Source: CAVRXQ01 sp963838845
GTDB lineage: Bacteria; Actinomycetota; Acidimicrobiia; Acidimicrobiales; Bog-793
Direction: 5' to 3'
Assembly: GCA_963838845.1 (NCBI GenBank)
Contig: CAWISR010000002.1
Coordinates: 744,001-808,000 of the forward strand
Length of the DNA stretch: 64,000 nt
Every line of letters starts with the position of its first letter. The stretch's first letter is position 1. Below the pieces are notes generated by a model that ran no database searches, was not told the DNA's origin, and saw nothing but the letters and a program-made list of their open reading frames with translations. Below, one piece after another: positions 15,698 through 23,885 of this stretch. Both the position numbers and the translations under genes were made by a program.

Positions 15698-17076
15698 AGC
15701 CGCTCGAAGCCCCGGAACCGCTCCCAGTCCGTGACGACCGCGTCGTAGGCGGAGAGCTCGACTCGGGCGAAGTTCGCGTAGTGCTCGACGACGTCGTCAC
15801 CGAACGCCGCCCGGACGGAAGCGCTCTCAGAGAACCTCGTTGCCGCCTCGCGCATCGTCGAGGGCACGCGCGGCTTGTCCGATACATACGCGTTCCCGGT
15901 GAACTCTGGTTCCAGGGGGAGCTCGCCTTCGATGCCGTGGATCGCCCCCGCCACGAGAGCCGCAATAGCGAGATACGGGTTGACGTCGCCTCCCGGAACC
16001 CGACACTCGATGCGCAGCGCGTCGCCGTGCCCGACGATCCTGAACGCGCAGGTGCGGTTGTCGTGACCCCACGCGATCGCGGTCGGCGCGAAAGAGCCCG
16101 CGACATACCGCTTGTAGCTGTTGATGTTCGGCGCGAGGAACAGCGTCAGGTCCTGCATTGTGGAGATCATCCCGGCAAGCGCCTGGTCGAAGACGGCGGA
16201 GTGCCCGTGGCCGGAAGAGTGCGGGAAGACGGGCTTGTCGGCGAGATCGCGCAACGAGAAGTGGATGTGGCACGAGTTGCCCTCGCGCTCGTTGAACTTC
16301 GCCATGAAGGTCAGGCTGTGCCCCTCTTGGGAGGCGATCTCTTTTGCACCCGTCTTGAACAGGCTGTGCTCGTCAGCCTTCGCGAGCGCCTCGAGATACC
16401 TGAACGCGATCTCGTGCTGGCCGTAGTTGCACTCGCCCTTTGCCGACTCGACGAGCATGCCGGCAGCGGACATCTCGAGGCGGATCCGGCGCAGCAGCGG
16501 CTCGATCCGGCCGGTTCCGAGCAGCGAGTAGTCGACGTTGTACAAATTCGCCGGCGTGAGGTTCCGGTAGGCGGCGGACCACGCCTCTTCGTAGGTCTCC
16601 TTGAAAACGATGAACTCGAGCTCGGTGCCGACGTAGGCGCGGAAGTTGAGATCCGTAAGCCGCTGCAGCTGCCTTCGGAGCACCTGCCGCGGGCTGGGCG
16701 CGACCTCCGTGCCGTCGGCGGTCACGACGTCGGCGACGCAGAACGCCGTTCCCTCGTGCCACGGCACCCGCCGCAGCGTTGACAGATCGGGACGCAAGAC
16801 GAAGTCGCCGTAGCCGAGGTCCCAGGAAGCGAGCGCGTAACCGCCGACGGTATTCATGTCGACGTCGACCGCCAAGAGGTAGTTGCAGCCCTCAGCCGCG
16901 TTCGGGACGATTTCTTCCAAGAAGTAGTGCGCGTCGGTGCGCTTTCCCTGTAGGCGACCCTGCATGTCGGTCATGCCGATGAGGACCGTGTCGATCCTGC
17001 CGGACTTGACCTCGATCGCGAGGTCGTCGAGCGAGAGCCAGCCGGCAGGGCGAAGCGACGATGGTGTTGTTGTCAA
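15694..17076 (-). CDS. puuA: Glutamine synthetase family protein, probable gamma-glutamylpolyamine synthetase
   Basis: A 460-residue member of the glutamine synthetase superfamily. ATP/metal-site motifs are visible: VGTELEFIVF (near 150), GECNYGQHEIAFRY, the His loop in GNSCHIHFSL and NINSYKRYVAGSFAPTAIAW, then RIECRVPGGDVNPYLAIAAL. PuuA joins glutamate to putrescine using ATP; in Streptomyces GlnA3-like enzymes act on polyamines. The surrounding permease, PuuC and PuuD homologues make this more likely than ammonia assimilation. Translation begins at a TTG that overlaps the permease stop (TTGA). Confidence 0.85.
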   Translation of the reverse strand: MTTTPSSLRPAGWLSLDDLAIEVKSGRIDTVLIGMTDMQGRLQGKRTDAHYFLEEIVPNAAEGCNYLLAVDVDMNTVGGYALASWDLGYGDFVLRPDLSTLRRVPWHEGTAFCVADVVTADGTEVAPSPRQVLRRQLQRLTDLNFRAYVGTELEFIVFKETYEEAWSAAYRNLTPANLYNVDYSLLGTGRIEPLLRRIRLEMSAAGMLVESAKGECNYGQHEIAFRYLEALAKADEHSLFKTGAKEIASQEGHSLTFMAKFNEREGNSCHIHFSLRDLADKPVFPHSSGHGHSAVFDQALAGMISTMQDLTLFLAPNINSYKRYVAGSFAPTAIAWGHDNRTCAFRIVGHGDALRIECRVPGGDVNPYLAIAALVAGAIHGIEGELPLEPEFTGNAYVSDKPRVPSTMREAATRFSESASVRAAFGDDVVEHYANFARVELSAYDAVVTDWERFRGFERL

Positions 17077-18653
17077 TCGACCTCTTGCAGCTCCGTTTGG
17101 ATGTGGGTGAACTCCGCCTCGATCGCCTCGAGTGCGGCCTCGTCACCTTGGGCTCTCGGACCCTTGAACCACTTCCGGGCGCTCACGAGCCAGAAGATCC
17201 CCGAGTAGGCAAGGACGACACCGACGGCGATCGGCGCGTAGTTGAAAGTACTCCAAGAGATAGAGCGGAACGGGCCGGTCTCAGGGAGCATGAAAAGGAT
17301 CGTGATCACGAATACCCAAGCGACGCCGAGCCAGCCGATGAGCGGGCTCCACTTCCCGAGGTGCCACGGTCCTTTTTGGAATTCATCGCCCTTCAGTCTG
17401 CGCAACAGCGTCGGGATCACGTACGCGATGTAGAGACCGATCGTCGCGATCGAGGTGACCGCGAAGTAGGCGACGGGACTCCAGATGTAGGGGAGTGCGA
17501 GAAGGAAGGAAAATACGACCGCGAACCAGATCGAGTTCGTGGGCGTGCGGGTGCGGGGGTTGACCCGGTGCCAGAAGCGGTGACCGGGCACCGCGCCGTC
17601 GCGACTGAAGGCGTAGATCATCCGCGAGTTCGCGGTGACCGACGCCATGCCGCAGTAGAACTGGGCGACGACCGCAATCAGCAACAACAGCTCGCCGCCG
17701 TGGCGGCCGATCGCGTCGATGAAGATCTGCGCCGGCGGAACCCCGGTCGGCGAGGTGAGCGCCTTGGTGTAGTCGTTGGTGATCGCGTAGGTGATCCCGA
17801 GGATCAGGACGAAGCCGGCGACCAACGAGACGATGATCGAGTTGACGATGCCCTTTGGCCCCGCCGTCGATGCACCCCTCGTCTCTTCGGTTACGTGCGC
17901 CGAGGCGTCGTATCCGGTGAAGGTGTACTGCGCCATCAACAACCCGATGAGGAAGACGTAGATGCCGGAGGAGAACCCGGTCTTGTTCACGAAGTGGGTG
18001 AATAAGAAGCTCGCTGAGGCGTGGTGTGTGGGGACGATCAGCAGCACGAGCGCGATCACGGTGACGCCGAGGACGTGCCACCAGACGCTCACGTCGGACA
18101 AGAACGCGACGACGCGAATGCCGAAGGTGTTCAAAAGTCCGTGCGCGAGCAGGATGCCGGCGTAGACCCAGACGGTGTGGTCGCGGGTGGCGGTGAAACC
18201 AGTCGTGAGGTTCAACAGGGCGGTGAGGAACAGCGCCATCCCGAAGTCGATACCGGCGGTGATCGCGACCTGGCCGAGCATGTTGAACCAGCCCGTGAAC
18301 CAGCTCCAGGCGGCACCGTTTCTCTTGGCGAGTTTCGCCGCCCAGTAGTAGAGGCCTCCCGCCGTCGGGTACGCCGAACACACCTCGGCCATGCCGAGGC
18401 CGACGACGGTCGTCATCACCCCGACCAATAGCCAGCCCCACACCATCGTGACGGGACCGCCGGTGGTGAGCCCGTAGCCGTACAGCGTGAGGCATCCCGA
18501 GAGGATCGAGATGATCGTGAACGAGATGGCGAAGTTCGAAAAGCCTCCCATCCGCCGTCGCAGCTCCTGGGCGTAGCCCAGTTGATGGAGTTGTGCGACG
18601 TCGGGATCGATCGCCCCGACGGCTCGCGGCATCGCTTCGTCGCTGACGGCCAC
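17073..18653 (-). CDS. APC family amino acid/polyamine permease
   Basis: A 526-residue transporter of the amino acid-polyamine-organocation family with about 12 membrane helices. The first helix region is SNFAISFTIISILSGCLTLY, followed by the substrate-site GGPVTMVWGWLLVG and the AYPTAGGLYYWAAKLAKRNG segment characteristic of this family; GYDASAHVTEETR is the conserved sixth-helix loop. As the first gene of the polyamine operon it is the probable putrescine or GABA importer (PuuP role), though transport specificity cannot be read directly. It starts at GTG 18653, about 70 bases after a strong hairpin. Confidence 0.85.
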   Translation of the reverse strand: MAVSDEAMPRAVGAIDPDVAQLHQLGYAQELRRRMGGFSNFAISFTIISILSGCLTLYGYGLTTGGPVTMVWGWLLVGVMTTVVGLGMAEVCSAYPTAGGLYYWAAKLAKRNGAAWSWFTGWFNMLGQVAITAGIDFGMALFLTALLNLTTGFTATRDHTVWVYAGILLAHGLLNTFGIRVVAFLSDVSVWWHVLGVTVIALVLLIVPTHHASASFLFTHFVNKTGFSSGIYVFLIGLLMAQYTFTGYDASAHVTEETRGASTAGPKGIVNSIIVSLVAGFVLILGITYAITNDYTKALTSPTGVPPAQIFIDAIGRHGGELLLLIAVVAQFYCGMASVTANSRMIYAFSRDGAVPGHRFWHRVNPRTRTPTNSIWFAVVFSFLLALPYIWSPVAYFAVTSIATIGLYIAYVIPTLLRRLKGDEFQKGPWHLGKWSPLIGWLGVAWVFVITILFMLPETGPFRSISWSTFNYAPIAVGVVLAYSGIFWLVSARKWFKGPRAQGDEAALEAIEAEFTHIQTELQEVD

Positions 18654-18719
18654 CGCGTTTCCCCCTGCCGAGTCCCCCCGGCGCTCGGCCAGCGCCCCCG
18701 GCGACTTGAGAACGCGTCT

Positions 18720-18762
18720 CCTGGTGTGACGACGGAGCCCCCTGCTCCGCCGTCACACCAGG
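18720..18762. promoter_or_regulatory. 18-bp hairpin in the leader of the polyamine operon
   Basis: CCTGGTGTGACGACGGAG and CTCCGCCGTCACACCAGG pair over 18 bp with a single G-T position and a seven-base C-rich loop. It lies 67-109 bases upstream of the permease GTG, inside the expected leader of the leftward transcript. There is no U-run after it, so a plain terminator is unlikely; a protein operator, an RNA regulatory element or an mRNA-stabilising stem are possible. TTGACA (18837-18832, minus strand) lies upstream as a possible -35, without a convincing -10. Confidence 0.5.
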
Positions 18763-18924
18763 TCGCCGACATCGCTGACGGCGCACGACTTCTCGCGCGC
18801 TAGCGAGAATGGAAGCAGCGCCATCGTCAAGTGTCAACTACCGTGCAAAAAGCAAGGACGTCAGACTGTTGCACGACGGAGCGCTGGACACGCGACAAGG
18901 CCGTTTTCTCAAAGGGGAGAGTCC

Positions 18925-19377
18925 GTGACAGGCAAGGAACGCTGGAAGGAAGAGCCGGATGAGCAGGACTATCCGGCAGCGCTCAACTATCTCAGCCTTG
19001 TCATGAGCAAGGAGCGCGCGAAGGACGCGGTTGAGATGTTGCAGAAGGCCGAGATCGTCCGGTACCTCGCGAAGGACCTCCTGCGGGCGAGTCGCCTCGA
19101 GCTGTTGCCGCCCGAAAACGTCCACGTGGCGAAGGATCTGAAAAAGGTCTCGAAGGGCAGGAAGCTCGCACCAGTTCTGCTCGTCGCCGGTGAAGTCCAA
19201 CACGACGCGCCGCTTACGATCGCCGACGGCTACCACCGCATCTGCGCGAGCTATCACCTCACGGAGGACGCGCCGATCCCGTGCCGCATCATCGAATTCG
19301 GAGGAACGGCGCGCATCGACGTGAACCGTCGCGTTCGCCGCGGGCGAAGCGACCCGGAGAGTTCGCCGCGAAGCTAG
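18925..19377 (+). CDS. ParB/sulfiredoxin-fold-like protein of unknown function
   Basis: A 150-residue soluble protein starting at a GTG with a strong GGGGAGA ribosome binding site eight bases upstream. The N-terminal half is helical (LNYLSLVMSKERAKDAVEML) and the core LTIADGYHRICASYHL resembles the DGxHR motif of ParB-like nuclease/ATPase-fold domains, where it contacts nucleotide. The C-terminus is basic (RVRRGRSDPESSPRS). No partner gene for partitioning is nearby; the gene stands alone between the polyamine operon and an MscS gene. I do not assign a function. The gap of 96 bases after it shows no terminator. Confidence 0.72.
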   Translation: MTGKERWKEEPDEQDYPAALNYLSLVMSKERAKDAVEMLQKAEIVRYLAKDLLRASRLELLPPENVHVAKDLKKVSKGRKLAPVLLVAGEVQHDAPLTIADGYHRICASYHLTEDAPIPCRIIEFGGTARIDVNRRVRRGRSDPESSPRS

Positions 19378-19473
19378 GGCGGACAAAGGGGCGACTTTCG
19401 GCGTGGGAGCACTTCTGGCCCCTGTTCGCGAGGAGCCGCAACCTGTCGGCCGCCACCGTGACCGCGCGGCTCG

Positions 19474-20250
19474 TTACGACCGGCCTTCGGGTCCGTCAGC
19501 CGCTGGCGATTCTTGAACGGTGACCTGTGGCAAGACGGCGGTGACCGATGACTGCGCCGGCGTCGGCGGCGTCGCCGGGGGCTTCTTCCACGGGCCGACG
19601 GCGGCGGCGAGCATCGACGAGTTCGGAACGTGCAGCAGTCCCTGTTCGGTCCGAACCAGCACGTAGGTGAGGTTCATCGCCCGTACGATGCCGTCGAACT
19701 CTCCCCCAAGTGCGCCCGAGCGGACGCGGATGTGGTCGCCGTGGCGGAACGGGCGCGCCATCAACAGCACGATGCCGGCGAAGAGGTTGCCGAGCGCCTG
19801 CTGGGCAGCGATGCCGAGCACGACCCCGACGATCGCACCGCCGACCGCGACGTGAGAGAGCGGCACGGAGATGAGGCCCAGGGTCGCGAAGACGACGACG
19901 GTGTACCCGACGACGGCGACGACGACGCGAAAGGCTCGGCCGGCGCCGGTGCGCGACCGGAGGTCGACGATGTGTTCGGCCCAGCGCGCGAGCTGTCGCG
20001 TCGTGGCGACACCGAAAACGACGAAGACCGCGGCCGATACCCATAAGACGACCTTCGGCTCGAGCCTCGTGCCGTGGACCTTGCCAAGGATCGAGCCGAC
20101 GGCGAGCGCGCCGATCGCGATCGCGCCGTATACCGTCGCGAACAGCGCCATGGCGAGCCGCGAACGCGGGCCCGGTCGCCGGGGCGCGGGGGCGGGTGCC
20201 GGCGCGCCGCGCTGGCTCGGGGATGTGCCAGCGGATGGTGGGGTGGTCAT
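19474..20250 (-). CDS. MscS family mechanosensitive ion channel
   Basis: A 258-residue membrane protein. Three or four helices are present (LAMALFATVYGAIAIGALAV, VVLWVSAAVFVVFGVATT, FRVVVAVVGYTVVVFATLGL, AVGGAIVGVVLGIAAQQALG); the last is the pore helix with its Gly/Ala packing, followed by NLFAGIVLLMARPFRHGDHI and the beta domain (GIVRAMNLTYVLVRTEQGLL, VPNSSML). MscS channels open under membrane tension to release solutes in osmotic downshock. The cytoplasmic C-terminus is shorter than in E. coli MscS and proline-rich. The reading frame stays open far upstream to 21345, but that part is antisense to the alcohol dehydrogenase and is not part of the protein. Confidence 0.82.
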   Translation of the reverse strand: MTTPPSAGTSPSQRGAPAPAPAPRRPGPRSRLAMALFATVYGAIAIGALAVGSILGKVHGTRLEPKVVLWVSAAVFVVFGVATTRQLARWAEHIVDLRSRTGAGRAFRVVVAVVGYTVVVFATLGLISVPLSHVAVGGAIVGVVLGIAAQQALGNLFAGIVLLMARPFRHGDHIRVRSGALGGEFDGIVRAMNLTYVLVRTEQGLLHVPNSSMLAAAVGPWKKPPATPPTPAQSSVTAVLPQVTVQESPAADGPEGRS

Positions 20251-20352
20251 CAGCGCCTTCGCCGATCGCGACGTGCCATTTCGGGATTCGAGTGTTGCAC
20301 CCGCGCTCGCTCGTCGGGTGGACAACAAAGCTCCTGGTGAAAGACTCGTATC

Positions 20353-21354
20353 GTGCGCGCCTGGATCGTCGATCAGCCGGGTCCGGTTGAAGGGGGCCCG
20401 CTCAAATTCGTCGAGCTCGCAGATCCCGAGCCCGGACCCGGCGAGGTGCTCGTCAAGGTGCACGTCTGCGGGGTGTGCCGCACCGACCTTCACCTCGCCG
20501 AGGGCGACCTTCCACCAAGGCGCCGCGGCGTGGTTCCCGGGCACGAGGTCGTCGGAACCGTCGAACGTCTCGGCGACGGCGCGACGCGCTTTTCGGTTGG
20601 CGACCGCGTCGGGATCGCGTGGCTCCGCCACACGGACGGGACCTGTCATTTCTGTCTCCGTGGCATGGAGAACCTCTGCCTCGAACAGCACTTCACCGGG
20701 TGGGACGCGGACGGCGGGTATGCACAATTCGCCGTCGTGCCAGAAGCGTTCGCCTACGCGATCCCAAAGCGATTCGGCGACAGCGAAGCCGCTCCGCTCC
20801 TTTGTGCCGGGATCATCGGCTATCGCGCGTTGAAGCGCGCCGCGCTCCCAGCCGGGGGACGGCTCGGCATCTACGGCTTTGGTGCCTCGGCGCACCTCGC
20901 CGCGCAGGTCGCGCTGGCGCAAGGCGCCAGGGTGCACGTGATGACACGCGATTTCGAGGCCCGTGATCTCGCGCTCGAGCTCGGCGCCTCGTCTGCCCAA
21001 GGGTCCGACGACCCGCCGCCAGAGCCGCTCGACGCCGCGATTCTGTTCGCGCCAGTCGGAACCCTCGTGCCCCCGGCGATGCGTGCTCTCGAACGCAACG
21101 GCACCCTCTCGGTCGCCGGGATCTACCTGTCGGACATCCCCGCGCTGCACTATGAGTCGGAGCTGTTCTACGAAAAGAACCTCCGGAGCGTGACGGCGAA
21201 CACCCGTGCCGACGGCGAGGAGTTTCTGGCGATCGCGGCGGCGATCGGGATCCGCGTGATCACGACCCCGTACCACTTCGCGGATGCCGACAAGGCGCTC
21301 ATCGACCTCGCGAACGACCGCGTGCGCGGCGCGGCCGTCCTCCAAATCGGCTGA
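20353..21354 (+). CDS. Zinc-dependent alcohol dehydrogenase (AdhA-like)
   Basis: A 333-residue medium-chain dehydrogenase. The catalytic zinc ligands are Cys in HVCGVCRTDLH and His-Glu in VPGHEVVG; the cofactor fold has YGFGASAHLAAQVAL. The C-terminal TANTRADGEEFLAIAA is typical of AdhA-like enzymes, which interconvert alcohols and aldehydes with NAD(P). The structural zinc lobe reads TDGTCHFCLRGMENLC, with only three of the usual four Cys; an Asp stands where the first Cys is expected. Start is GTG at 20353. The substrate is unknown. It converges on the thioredoxin-like gene with a 25-base gap. Confidence 0.87.
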   Translation: MRAWIVDQPGPVEGGPLKFVELADPEPGPGEVLVKVHVCGVCRTDLHLAEGDLPPRRRGVVPGHEVVGTVERLGDGATRFSVGDRVGIAWLRHTDGTCHFCLRGMENLCLEQHFTGWDADGGYAQFAVVPEAFAYAIPKRFGDSEAAPLLCAGIIGYRALKRAALPAGGRLGIYGFGASAHLAAQVALAQGARVHVMTRDFEARDLALELGASSAQGSDDPPPEPLDAAILFAPVGTLVPPAMRALERNGTLSVAGIYLSDIPALHYESELFYEKNLRSVTANTRADGEEFLAIAAAIGIRVITTPYHFADADKALIDLANDRVRGAAVLQIG

Positions 21355-21379
21355 TGCGTGCGGGAATTCCTGCCTTTGC

Positions 21380-21721
21380 CTAACGAGTGGTGTTCAACAA
21401 CTGCTCTAGCTCTTTTCGGAGCGAGCCCGTGCTCTCCGCGCCGAGGTGCTCTGCCGCGATCGTGCTGTCCCGTCGCAGAAAGAAGGTGACCGGCAGGCTT
21501 TCCACCCCCCAGTCGTCGGCGACGGCGAGATCCGGCGTGTCGAGCCCGACGGGGTAGTGGGCGTGCGCGTTTGCGAGCAGCCGCTCTGATAAGCGGGGGT
21601 CGCTCTCGCTCGTGTCCACGCCGACGAACGCAACCCTGTCCGCGAACGCCACCGAGATCGATCCGAACGCGGAGAGCTCTTTCTGGCACGAGGGGCACCA
21701 CGAGGCAAAGACGTTCACCAC
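21380..21721 (-). CDS. TlpA/thioredoxin-like protein, true start probably upstream
   Basis: From the GTG at 21721 the product is 113 residues: VNVFASWCPSCQKELSAF carries the redox pair CPSC, and LPVTFFLRRDSTI the cis-proline strand. The family usually has a signal anchor and a first beta strand before this. They are present in the same frame upstream: TSTRRVLVALAVGGVIAAF then GRPVGAPLPVDFRLARLGGG and DVDLSRLVSGRVAV, back to about 21990. No ATG, GTG or TTG precedes them in frame. An ATG at 21963 in another frame would serve if one base is missing or extra. The protein would be a membrane-tethered extracytoplasmic disulfide reductase. It abuts the transketolase stop. Confidence 0.75.
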   Translation of the reverse strand: MVNVFASWCPSCQKELSAFGSISVAFADRVAFVGVDTSESDPRLSERLLANAHAHYPVGLDTPDLAVADDWGVESLPVTFFLRRDSTIAAEHLGAESTGSLRKELEQLLNTTR

Positions 21722-21995
21722 CGCGACGCGGCCCGAGACGAGCCTCGAAAGGTCGACATCGTTGCCGCCGCCGAGTCGCGCGAGGCGGAAATCGACCGGT
21801 AACGGTGCGCCGACCGGACGACCGGCGACCGACGGCGACGTGACCGACGCGTTCGGCGACTTCGTTTCGAACGCGAGCGTGATCGCGGTCGCGAAAGCGG
21901 CGATGACACCGCCGACCGCGAGCGCGACGAGTACACGGCGCGTGCTCGTCGCGCGGCGCGCATCGGTCGCCGGCTCCGCCGCGACGAGCGGCGCG

Positions 21996-23846
21996 TTAGT
22001 CGCCGAGGAGGGCGCGGGCTGCTTTCGCGATGTGGTCAGCGGAGATGCCGGCGGCGTCGAGGAGCTCCGCCGGGGTCCCAGATTGGGAAAGCCCGGCGAC
22101 GGCGAGGTGGGTGAAGCGCGGGTTCACCCGGGCGTCGATGAGCGCGCTGAGCACGGCCTCGCCGAGCCCGCCGGCGGGATAGTGGTCCTCGGTGACGATG
22201 ATCCGCCCGGCGGTCGCCTGGCACGCCCCAACGAGCGTCGCCTGGTCGATCGGTTTCACCGAATAACAGTCGATGACGCGCACCGCGATGCCCTCCGCGG
22301 CGAGCAGGTCGGACGCGGTGAGGCTCTCGTGGACGGTGACGCCGGCGCCGACGAGGGTGACGACATCGGCGGGACCCGAACGGAGCACTTTTGCCCCACC
22401 GATCGGGAACTCCTCGTTCTCGGAGTAGAGCACCGGGTACGCCCCACGCGTCGTTCGGACGTAGGAGACCCCCGGGCGGTCCGCCGTCTGCAGGACGAGC
22501 GCGACCGTCGAGGGCGCGTCCGAGGGGTAGAGCACCGTCGAGTCGTTCACGGCGCGCATTTCCGCGAGGTCCTCGAGCGCCATCTGCGACGGACCGTCGG
22601 AGCCAATCTCGACGCCGGAGTGCGAACCCGACAGATGAATTGCGACCTCCGAAATCCCTGCCATGCGGATGAAGTCATAGGCGCGGGAGAAGAACGCGCC
22701 GAAGGTCGCGGCGAACGGCGCGTAGTGGCGCACCGCGAGTCCGCAGGCGGCACCGACCATCAGTTGCTCGGAGATGAACGCCTCGAAGTAGCGGTCGGGC
22801 GCGACCTTCTCGAACGCTTCCGAGTGGGTCGAGTTGCCGACCTCGGCGTCGAGCACGATGACCTCTGGCCGCGCCGAGAGTGCGACGAGGGCGTCGCCGT
22901 AGGCGACGCGCGTCGCGACCTTGTCGCCGGGCGAGTAATGCGGACGTTCGATCCTCGCTTGCGGGTTCGGCGTGATCGCCGGTCTTCCGACATCGGGCTT
23001 CGGTGAGGTGACGATGATCGAGGTCGGACCGCCGAGTGCCGCGATGGCGCGCTCCGCCATCTCCGCAGGAAGCGCAACACCGTGCCAGCCGTTCTTGTCC
23101 TCGATCTCGGGGACGCCCTTGCCTTTGATCGTGCGGGCGAGGATGACGCTCGGGCGCGGGGTCGATCGCGCCTCGGAGAACGCGGCGTCGATCTGCCCGA
23201 GATCGTGGCCGTCGATCACGACCGGGTGGCATCCGAACGCGGACACCCGCGCCGCGTACGCGTCGAGATCCCAGCCGAGCTCGGTCGGGCCTCGCTGTCC
23301 GAGCCGGTTCACGTCGACGATCGCGGTGAAGTTCGATAACTCGTAGTAGGCAGCCTTGTCGAATGCCTCCCACACCGATCCCTCGGCGAGCTCGGAGTCC
23401 CCGCAGAGCACGAAGACGCGGTAGGCGAGTTCGTCCAAGTACCTACCGGCGATCGCAACGCCGACCGCGGCGGCGACGCCGACGCCGAGCGAACCGGTGG
23501 CGAGGTCGACCCAGGGCAGCACCGGGGTCGGGTGGCCCTGCAGGCGCGCGCCGAAGCGGCGATAGGTCTGCATCAACTCGTCCTCGCTCACGACACCGAC
23601 CGCCCGGAACACCGAGTAGAGCAGCGGCGAGGCATGGCCCTTCGAGAAGATGAGGTGGTCGTTCTCGGGTCGCTTCGGTTCGGACCAGTCGTAGTGCAAG
23701 TGCCGCGTCACCAACACCGCGAGCAGGTCGGCCGCCGAGAGCGAGGACGTCGGGTGTCCCGCTCCGACTGCGGTCGTGCACCGGATCGAGTCGACCCGGA
23801 GCTGGCGGGCGAGGTTCGCGAGCGCTTCGAGTTCGTCAGGTGTCAT
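21996..23846 (-). CDS. tkt: Transketolase
   Basis: A 616-residue single-chain transketolase, which transfers two-carbon units between sugar phosphates in the pentose phosphate pathway with thiamine diphosphate. The N-terminal cofactor domain has GAGHPTSSLSAADLLAVL, KGHASPLLYSV and the thiamine motif CGDSELAEGSVWEA...DVNRLG; the pyrimidine domain follows from VATRVAYGDALVAL with DAEVGNSTHSE and the C-terminal domain has EDHYPAGGLGEA. It is shorter than E. coli TktA (663) and resembles the compact bacterial/archaeal type. Start ATG 23846. The thioredoxin-like gene follows directly. Confidence 0.9.
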   Translation of the reverse strand: MTPDELEALANLARQLRVDSIRCTTAVGAGHPTSSLSAADLLAVLVTRHLHYDWSEPKRPENDHLIFSKGHASPLLYSVFRAVGVVSEDELMQTYRRFGARLQGHPTPVLPWVDLATGSLGVGVAAAVGVAIAGRYLDELAYRVFVLCGDSELAEGSVWEAFDKAAYYELSNFTAIVDVNRLGQRGPTELGWDLDAYAARVSAFGCHPVVIDGHDLGQIDAAFSEARSTPRPSVILARTIKGKGVPEIEDKNGWHGVALPAEMAERAIAALGGPTSIIVTSPKPDVGRPAITPNPQARIERPHYSPGDKVATRVAYGDALVALSARPEVIVLDAEVGNSTHSEAFEKVAPDRYFEAFISEQLMVGAACGLAVRHYAPFAATFGAFFSRAYDFIRMAGISEVAIHLSGSHSGVEIGSDGPSQMALEDLAEMRAVNDSTVLYPSDAPSTVALVLQTADRPGVSYVRTTRGAYPVLYSENEEFPIGGAKVLRSGPADVVTLVGAGVTVHESLTASDLLAAEGIAVRVIDCYSVKPIDQATLVGACQATAGRIIVTEDHYPAGGLGEAVLSALIDARVNPRFTHLAVAGLSQSGTPAELLDAAGISADHIAKAARALLGD

Positions 23847-23885
23847 GGCAACCTCTTGGCGATCGGCGAGGGGTCGCCTCGCACG

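Noticed and set aside
17061..18005. 314-codon plus-strand frame opposite the permease
   Set aside because: Hydrophilic low-complexity antisense product of membrane-protein codons; not a gene.
19474..21345. 623-codon frame fusing an unknown domain to the MscS channel
   Set aside because: Sequence before 20250 is antisense to the alcohol dehydrogenase and not protein-like; the channel starts at the ATG at 20250.
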